Shown one piece after another: positions 58,501 through 64,000 of a stretch of 64,000 bases of DNA (position 1 is its first letter; the number at the start of each line of letters is the position of its first letter). This DNA is from Stenotrophomonas sp. VV52 (GTDB lineage: Bacteria > Pseudomonadota > Gammaproteobacteria > Xanthomonadales > Xanthomonadaceae). The position numbers and the translations under genes were made by a program. Below the pieces are notes generated by a model. That model was not told the DNA's origin. It saw only the letters and a list, made by a program, of their open reading frames with translations, and searched no databases. The DNA is taken from positions 248,001 through 312,000 of the forward strand of contig NZ_PKQQ01000003.1 of assembly GCF_002893095.1 (NCBI RefSeq). Reading direction: 5' to 3'.

Positions 58501-61500
58501 CACTGGCGCGACGAGTTCCAGCGCGGCTCCACCTGGCACCTGTCGCCGGACGAGTGGCTGAGCCTGCTGCCTGAGCGGGAACTGGCATCGCTATGGCGAA
58601 CGCCCGGCATGCGCACCAACCGCGAGGGCGTGGTCAATGCCGTCGAGCACGCGTTGGCTGCAACTGCTGGAACGCGCGGGACACAGGCTCCGCCAGCGCT
58701 GTGGGCGCGGGTCATGGAGGCACCGCAGGCGCTGGACCAGTGGTGCGCCAGCGACGATGCGCAGCGGGTCGCCTGGCAGCACCTGCAACGCTCGGTTGCC
58801 GGGCGCAGCGCCGGCACGCGGCTGGACCGCGAGGCGCCGTTGTCGCCCAGCACCTGCGCAGCGATGTTGGGCGCGTCGGCTGAGGTGCAGCTGTCGCTCG
58901 GCGAAGATCCCAAAGGACTCACTCACGACCCTGCCAACGACGCTGCGCCGGTATTGTCGCTGGCAATCGACCTGCAACGGCTGCATCCGGCGCTGACGGC
59001 AGATGAGGCGTTGGCATTCGGCGCCGTGCTGCTGCCGCCTGACGCACGCGGGGTCCCACCAGCGCGCGCGCCAGTGAGCTTCCCGCTGTTGCAGCCGCCC
59101 CACGTGCCAGCGCGTGGCGCGGACGCATCGGAGGATGCGCTGCTGGCAGCAATCGTGCAGTCGGACGCCCCACCCCGCCCGGACACGCCCCGCGTAGATC
59201 CGGCGCACCTGCCAGCGCTGGATGACCTGCTTGAAGGATTCGGCCTGTCGCTGCTGCATCCGCCCGAAGCCGACGGCCGTGACGACGAACCGTTGACCGC
59301 ACCCAATGCCTGGGCGCTGATGGCACGCACGCGCCAGTTCGCCGCGTTCTGCCAACCGCTGCTGGCCGAGGCCGGTTGGGTGGGTGGCGACGCCGGAGAT
59401 ACCGGTTCCGCGCGCGGCGCGCAGACGCTGCTCGCGCAGTTGATGCTGGAACGCTACATCGGCCGCGACCGGATCGATGCGCTGCGCGAACGCTTCGCCT
59501 CCGCCGAGGTGGTGGATGTGCCGTTTGCGCACCTTGCCCACGAACTGCGCCTGGCGGTGTTGGATGAAAACGGCGAGGCGTCGCCGGCCGCGCTGGGCAT
59601 GCTGTACTGGATGCTCGCCAGCGAGCTGGAGCAGCCGGCACTGATGGTGGACGGCATTCCCGACTGGCTCACCTACGGCGGCTCGCTGCAGAGCGTGGCC
59701 CTGCGGCATGGCGCGACGCTGCTGGACGGCATGCAACCGGGCGCCTGCAGCGGGGGCCGCTTCGATGAGGTCTGTGCCCTGCCCGCGCAGCTCTCGCTGC
59801 CGGCGAAGACACCCGGCGGGCACGACGACCTGCACGATGCGTGGGCGCGAGCGCTTGCACCCGAGGCGTTGGCGTATGCGGCCGCGCGCGGTGGAGCGGG
59901 TAACCTCACGCGGCTCGACGCCACCACCGGGCAACAGGTGAGTGACGCGCTCACCCTGCTGCAGGCCGACCAGGCCATCCACGCGCTGCATGTGCAGCAG
60001 CTGGCCAGCGAATCGCCCAGACGCATGGACATCGCCGCACAGACCCTTGAGGAAGCAGGCATCGACCCGGCGCTGTGGTCGAAGCGCCCGGTCGACATCG
60101 GTGAGGCGTACCTGAAGCGCCACGGCATCGTACCCTCGCACCTGATCGACTTCGAGACCCGCTTCTACGACACCTACCGGCCGGGCCCGGGCGGTGGCAG
60201 TGCAATGGACGACCCGGTCGAACGCGCCCTGGTCACCAACGACGATACGCTGCAGGAACTGGTGGTGGCCGACGCCTGGGTATCGACCAACGGACCCACT
60301 ACCGCGAGCCGTTTCGAAAGCGCGTTCGATGCATGGAAGCGGACTGTAGAATCCGGACTGGCCGGTGTCATCGCAACGGTGCTGGAAGGCCTCCCGGCAG
60401 TCGACCGGCGGTTGATCGAATCGTCGGTGTGCACGCCGCTGCGCATCAGCCTGGGCGATCGGCATGCCGACCGCGGCCTGCTGCTGCGTTGCACGCCCAC
60501 CCAACAGGGCACGGAGCCTGTGTACTTCGAAATCATCCCGCAGGCCGGGGTGGCACGGCGGGTATGGCAGGATCAGGCGCTCGGCAGCCTGGTGGACACC
60601 GAAGGACTGTTTACCGGCAACGCCCAGCGCCAGCGCGATGGCGGCCTGCTCGAACCGCTGTCTGGCCTGACCCTGGCGCCGTACCGCAGCACGGTGACCG
60701 GAAGCGGCCCACACACCTTCCCGTCACTCGCGCGCGCGGCGGCGACGGACCTCTGGAAGGAACGACTGGACCAGGCGTACACGGATGAACTCGCGCAGCG
60801 CACGGGGCTGGAACAACTCCACGCGCAGGAGCTGCACGATCTGAATGCATTGGCCGAGTTCCTGGTGCCCGGCTTGAGCTGCGTGGAGCAGCTCCGTGCC
60901 GGCGACTTCTCGGCCGGTACGATCGGCGGCTGCGTGATGGACGTTGTTTCCACGGTGGCGCCGGTGAGCGAGTTCTTCGCAAGCACCGTCCGTATCGTGC
61001 GCACCGCCGGCGAGCACACCATCACGTCGATTGCAGCGGAGTCCGCCGAAGCCCTTCACAAGCTGGGAACGTCGCTGGCCATGCAGGGCGGGCTGGGGAC
61101 CGTGCGCAACGTCGTCAAGGGCTCGCAGTGGCTCGGCAGCCATGCCTGGGAAACTGCGCTCCAGGGTGCGGACTGGCTCAAGCGCAGCCTGCGCAGCAGC
61201 CCGGCGCTGCAGGAATCCACGCTCGCACTCGAGCACGCCATTGCCAGCGGACGGGTCCCGAAGGCGGTGCTGCAGACGCGACGCGCCGCCACCCCGACGC
61301 TGGCGGAGGCGACGCTGGAAGACGGCAGCGTGGTGCTGGTGGCTGCACGCGGCACCGCCTGGCATCGCTACGACGTGTTCACCGGTAAACCGTATGGGCC
61401 CAGGCTGGACACCTTCGCGTTCGCGAATGAACTGCCGCCCATCATTCCCGTGCAGCATACGGACGAAGGTCTGCAGGTTGCGCTGGGCGACACGCCCGCG

Positions 61501-63225
61501 CAGTTCCTCGACCACGGCAACGATGACTGGGAAATGCTGATCGGCGAGCACGGCTACCGGCTCAATGCGCAACGCACCGCATTCGAGCAGACGGCGACGG
61601 CCGAACACCGCAGCGCGCCCGGGCAGTGGCAGGAGCTGCCCGCGCACTGCAGGCCTCGCCGTTCGCTGGTGGTGATCCCCTGCGCACAACAGTCGCGCCT
61701 GCGCTTCACTCCCGACGCCGCCAACGGCCTGCGCGTGGACCAGCTGCCGCCCGAGCGCGTGGACGGCATCGCCGCCGCCACGCGCGAGTTCACGCTGGAC
61801 CTTGCGCACACCCGGCCTGACAGCAGCGAGACGCTGCGCCTCATGGTGCATGAGGGCATGGTCTGCTCGTGGACGCCGTCCGCGCGCGCAGCAGCACCGC
61901 GACTGGTGCCGTTGACCGCCGGGCAGCTCGATGTAATGGGCTTGCCGGCCAGCGTGAACTACCCCGCCACGCTGGAAGGAACGCTGTCCGATCAGCGCAT
62001 GTTCGGCCTGCACGCCGGGTTGCCCGAAGACCATGTCGCACGCCTTGGACACGAACTGCCGGTCGTGGATGTCGGTGCCCTGCTGCCCGGCATCGGCGAC
62101 GCGCGCAGGCTGCGCGCGATCCGGGTGGAGTCGCCGTTCCTGCGCGCGTTGTGCATCGAACCGGACGACGGGGTGTTCTACCAGGCCCCGTTGCCGGCGC
62201 CGGGGCAAACCGCGCTTCACTTCACGAAGATGGAAACCGGGCGCGACAAGGCGGCGATCAATACCTACCTGCGGAAGTCGGAAGGTTACCGCATGGATCT
62301 GCTTCGACCCTTCCTCCGGCAGGATGAGGACAACATCGCGCGTATTACATACAACTACCTGAGGCCAACGCTGCCTGCAGACCTGCTCGAACGCTACCCC
62401 ACGTACGACGCCTACGCGGGCTACCAGGCGGCGCGCGGCCGACCCAACGCACTCACCGGCTACGCCAGGAAGGTCCTCAATGGGGAGCCCCAACAAGCCA
62501 CCTTCGTCGCGCTGGCCCGCAAGCACGTCCCCGAGTGGACGGCATTGACCACAGCGAGCGGGCAGGAGCGCGCGGCGGTCGCCGAGATCCTCAATGCCAT
62601 CCTGCCCGCCACCGGGGGCAAGGGCGATCTGGCGCCGATCACCGCAGCGTCACTGGCCGAACCCGATGCGGGCAGGCGGATCATTGCGCACCTCAATGGC
62701 GCCAACCTGGCCATTGCCGACGTAGTCCGCGAAAACGGCGGGCGCGAGATCTACTGCGCATTGTCCGGCGGGAAGCGAAGCAGGAAGATCTACCTGAAGC
62801 CTACCGCTGCGCTTCCCGATGGCACCCGCTTGATCGATGCAGGTGAGGCGATGAAGGGCAAGGAGCCGCGATCCGACATCACCAGCCTGCCTGTGCTTCG
62901 CAGGGACGGCGACACGCGCACTGTCGTGTTCGATCGTGAGAAGGACTCCGAGCGGCTGATCGCCAGTTCGATTGAAGACGGTCCGCCGGTCAAGCGCTTC
63001 CGCCTGTTCTCACTGCTGGACACCTGCGCCTCCTGCGGCGGGGTCGTCGTGCCGCAGCTCCGCTTCCGCTTCCCCGACGCCGACTTCTCCATCCACTACC
63101 TTCAGACCTACGGCGGGCCGCCCCGGCCCGTCGAGGCGCTGCCCCCCGTGGCGAATGACCTGGACCCGAACCCCAACCTCGTCACATTTTTCGCCCAGTG
63201 GCGGCGTGAGCGGGGCCTGACATGA
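55543..63225 (+). CDS. Giant toxin-like protein with C-terminal deaminase-type domain
   Basis: A 2560-aa protein without a Sec signal; the N-terminus is Pro/Thr/Ala-rich like a secreted effector. The long helical body resembles dermonecrotic-toxin-like proteins of Pseudomonas and Xanthomonas. A Cys-bearing hydrophobic stretch at about residues 1770-1810 (EFLVPGLSCVEQLRAGDFSA) matches their translocation-type segment. The last about 100 residues have Asp2468-x-Glu2470 and Cys2495-x-x-Cys2498 (LDTCASCGGVVVPQL, then FPDADFSIHYL), like XOO_2897-type nucleic-acid deaminase toxins. The start is uncertain (no clear ribosome site). No adjacent immunity gene is visible. Confidence 0.75.
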   Translation: MPVPNLSPCPTASKCTAAAQRTPAPVQEQTRPTAAPWQVRNRDATTLSLVGVPPAQLDSLADALSRGPIDTTLIGSLLDGGLPGSPLGDALSEWLAAQCVLPSCSDDEAAAWRCVLLYALRLPQAHWEVECVAERARLSAAVSGRDPLLQRLRDALYRPLDKTPAAWQEMLAGPRARDAEADARQIALDHQRTQYGGLDTDKRHGAVAKLLAELAPAATAQALQGAMKWVRRHEQRDAGLLDPRAGLRTVFAHAGDAASIADVRARLSAMQQVTTRTGSNVPSTATVAFEKAPPLAMQLLAVAQQADLDTPAPAQPLGRYDSPARAAVSLLSLPWQLPQLVKGGADLSFTAAKSARLLGSRTLPTPEAVANTAQPYGLGGAWARPVNILACTPMVGETPLVDDTSALLGRPQMGTAVALRGQCWEAPHNVPGMLREQSAGIGAFLARQPTGTTTLTAPDAPKATPTDGMCPVHDIDPASSATPMLHHRTRAPRADAGALTDLGRTAAPAPAALPCHGAVAQEMIRVDGRLPLLVQAPLLDRLAPGDWWNTLDWQVPRTLGGLHAAVTDAFAQAGLDLQHRAPSADALASFFASTPARAWYDALQTLPMLPEGARRSLADGGASARAYAFTRMLEQLTQHPHAEGERRALHSLACIGRAAVAYVQEQDANALVAAHAHFDTLAWRTDTVAGRLATPMTDAQLQAHRARMHLAYGKPLPHGSSTEQMRAWLVQAQPALLDERTFDLLDSADTLLADLLVTLRGEVDALRFGRYWDWRGKPPGAADWRDHLERKAAVAGTHWVTELGVLFHQVAASLARYEDLEPPLQSVIDPRRNDLRVLTGELIAPLLQLYSGLDLPMAQADPWYPTAYPAYAGFFAWTGGAHASPALDPLEALDLARNPERLRPLLLPMTVTLPLPAAVLRHLLGRDRIADEPQQQARDLMRLMRGSETRRLVAQMLDIGADDVTPELVHGFFRQLASAPGAEAFGHWRDEFQRGSTWHLSPDEWLSLLPERELASLWRTPGMRTNREGVVNAVEHALAATAGTRGTQAPPALWARVMEAPQALDQWCASDDAQRVAWQHLQRSVAGRSAGTRLDREAPLSPSTCAAMLGASAEVQLSLGEDPKGLTHDPANDAAPVLSLAIDLQRLHPALTADEALAFGAVLLPPDARGVPPARAPVSFPLLQPPHVPARGADASEDALLAAIVQSDAPPRPDTPRVDPAHLPALDDLLEGFGLSLLHPPEADGRDDEPLTAPNAWALMARTRQFAAFCQPLLAEAGWVGGDAGDTGSARGAQTLLAQLMLERYIGRDRIDALRERFASAEVVDVPFAHLAHELRLAVLDENGEASPAALGMLYWMLASELEQPALMVDGIPDWLTYGGSLQSVALRHGATLLDGMQPGACSGGRFDEVCALPAQLSLPAKTPGGHDDLHDAWARALAPEALAYAAARGGAGNLTRLDATTGQQVSDALTLLQADQAIHALHVQQLASESPRRMDIAAQTLEEAGIDPALWSKRPVDIGEAYLKRHGIVPSHLIDFETRFYDTYRPGPGGGSAMDDPVERALVTNDDTLQELVVADAWVSTNGPTTASRFESAFDAWKRTVESGLAGVIATVLEGLPAVDRRLIESSVCTPLRISLGDRHADRGLLLRCTPTQQGTEPVYFEIIPQAGVARRVWQDQALGSLVDTEGLFTGNAQRQRDGGLLEPLSGLTLAPYRSTVTGSGPHTFPSLARAAATDLWKERLDQAYTDELAQRTGLEQLHAQELHDLNALAEFLVPGLSCVEQLRAGDFSAGTIGGCVMDVVSTVAPVSEFFASTVRIVRTAGEHTITSIAAESAEALHKLGTSLAMQGGLGTVRNVVKGSQWLGSHAWETALQGADWLKRSLRSSPALQESTLALEHAIASGRVPKAVLQTRRAATPTLAEATLEDGSVVLVAARGTAWHRYDVFTGKPYGPRLDTFAFANELPPIIPVQHTDEGLQVALGDTPAQFLDHGNDDWEMLIGEHGYRLNAQRTAFEQTATAEHRSAPGQWQELPAHCRPRRSLVVIPCAQQSRLRFTPDAANGLRVDQLPPERVDGIAAATREFTLDLAHTRPDSSETLRLMVHEGMVCSWTPSARAAAPRLVPLTAGQLDVMGLPASVNYPATLEGTLSDQRMFGLHAGLPEDHVARLGHELPVVDVGALLPGIGDARRLRAIRVESPFLRALCIEPDDGVFYQAPLPAPGQTALHFTKMETGRDKAAINTYLRKSEGYRMDLLRPFLRQDEDNIARITYNYLRPTLPADLLERYPTYDAYAGYQAARGRPNALTGYARKVLNGEPQQATFVALARKHVPEWTALTTASGQERAAVAEILNAILPATGGKGDLAPITAASLAEPDAGRRIIAHLNGANLAIADVVRENGGREIYCALSGGKRSRKIYLKPTAALPDGTRLIDAGEAMKGKEPRSDITSLPVLRRDGDTRTVVFDREKDSERLIASSIEDGPPVKRFRLFSLLDTCASCGGVVVPQLRFRFPDADFSIHYLQTYGGPPRPVEALPPVANDLDPNPNLVTFFAQWRRERGLT

Positions 63226-63320
63226 CGTCTGCCCTACCCGTTTCGCCAATCTGCGCATATCCACCGGCACAGGTTCCGTGCGACCCTCTGGAAACGATTT
63301 CACGGAATGGAGGGATTCCC

Positions 63321-64000
63321 ATGTTGTCTCGTTTTCGTCGTCCGGCCCTGCTGGCCCTGATCGTGCTGGCGTTGCCGCTCGGCTCCGCACTGGCCAAAAG
63401 TCCCGAACCGCTGCGGGTCATGTCATTCAACGTGCGCACGCCGGTGGATACCGAGCCCAACAAGCGCTGGGAGGACCGTCGCGATGCGATGGTCACGCTG
63501 TTGAAGGAACAGCATCCGGTGGTATTCGGCACCCAGGAGCTGAAGGCCAACCAGGCCGAGTATCTGGTGCAGCACCTGCCCGGCTATCGCTGGTTCGGTG
63601 AACCGCGCGGTCCGGGCGACAACGAGGAGCACATGGGCGTGTTCTACGACAGCGCCAAACTGAAGGTGGTCGAATCGGGCAACTTCTGGCTGTCCGACAC
63701 GCCGGAAGTCGCCGGCAGCATCACCTGGGGCAACCTGATGCCGCGCATGGTCACCTGGGCGTTGTTCCAGCGCCAGGCCGATGGCAGGCAGTTCTACCTG
63801 TACAACACCCACCTGCCCTATCGCGATGAGGACGAACCGCGCCGCGTGCTGGGTGCGAAGCTGATCACCGAGCGGTTGGCGAAGCTGCCGAAGGACATTC
63901 CGGTGGTGGTCACCGGCGATTTCAACAGCGAGCCGACCAGCCCCACGTATGCAGAATTCACCCGCACGCTAAGCGATGCAAGAAAGCTGGCCGGCAAGGT
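63321..64000 (+). CDS. Secreted endonuclease/exonuclease/phosphatase family protein (3' end beyond window)
   Basis: At least 226 residues. Signal peptide (RRPALLALIVLALPLGSALA), then the EEP fold: LRVMSFNVRTPVDTE, FGTQELKANQAEYL with the metal-binding Glu, HMGVFYDSAKLKVV, YLYNTHLPYR and VVVTGDFNSEPTSP. GGAGGG lies 7 bases before the ATG. Substrates of such exported EEP proteins range from DNA to phospholipids. The gene runs off the window. Confidence 0.88.
   Translation, partial: MLSRFRRPALLALIVLALPLGSALAKSPEPLRVMSFNVRTPVDTEPNKRWEDRRDAMVTLLKEQHPVVFGTQELKANQAEYLVQHLPGYRWFGEPRGPGDNEEHMGVFYDSAKLKVVESGNFWLSDTPEVAGSITWGNLMPRMVTWALFQRQADGRQFYLYNTHLPYRDEDEPRRVLGAKLITERLAKLPKDIPVVVTGDFNSEPTSPTYAEFTRTLSDARKLAGK

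Overview
The window is about 64 kb of GC-rich DNA. Its housekeeping backbone reads pdxY, dnaJ-dnaK-grpE-hrcA, recN, fur, bamE, rnfH/ratA and smpB-ssrA. This order and the protein sequences suggest a gammaproteobacterium of the Xanthomonadaceae, most likely Stenotrophomonas or a close relative. That assignment is my recognition, not the result of a search.

Layout: (1) 1-10976, chromosomal core: vitamin B6 kinase, heat-shock chaperone operon, DNA-repair recN, iron regulator fur, outer-membrane assembly bamE, trans-translation genes smpB and ssrA. (2) 10963-53110, a complete-looking lambda/HK97-type siphovirus prophage of about 42.1 kb integrated in the 3' end of ssrA. A 14-bp direct repeat (attL 10963-10976, attR 53097-53110) marks the ends. 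(3) 53111-64000, chromosome again: the displaced ssrA terminator, a secreted protease-inhibitor-like protein, a small conserved gene, a serine hydrolase, a giant 2560-aa toxin-like protein, and the start of a secreted endonuclease/exonuclease/phosphatase-family gene.

The prophage is organised like lambda. A CI-like repressor (45667) sits between two operator clusters that share an ATCAC-N5-GTGAT-type palindrome. Leftward from there (minus strand) run cro, a CII-like regulator, an O-like initiator with an internal iteron array, a P-like gene, ref, a Q-like zinc-finger antiterminator, a terminator, the lysis cassette (lambda R-like endolysin, membrane coiled-coil protein, nested Rz/Rz1), HNH, terminase, portal, ClpP protease, HK97 capsid, connectors, tail tube, a G/GT pair with a -1 slippery site, hub proteins, tape measure and J-like tail tip. 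Rightward from the second operator (plus strand) run small early genes, a C5-cytosine methyltransferase and an AlpA-type excisionase next to attR. The integrase lies next to attL, so excision would place int directly downstream of xis.

The most striking cargo lies between int and the tail genes (13.9-17.6 kb). It holds three complete stand-alone BLUF blue-light photoreceptors, all keeping the flavin-switch residues Y8/N32/Q50/W91/M93, around a LuxR-type regulator whose receiver domain has lost its phospho-acceptor Asp (Glu in its place). This looks like a light-sensing lysogenic-conversion module, comparable to PixD-PixE pairs. A second point of interest is the giant chromosomal protein, whose C-terminus carries DxE and CxxC motifs like those of polymorphic-toxin nucleic-acid deaminases.
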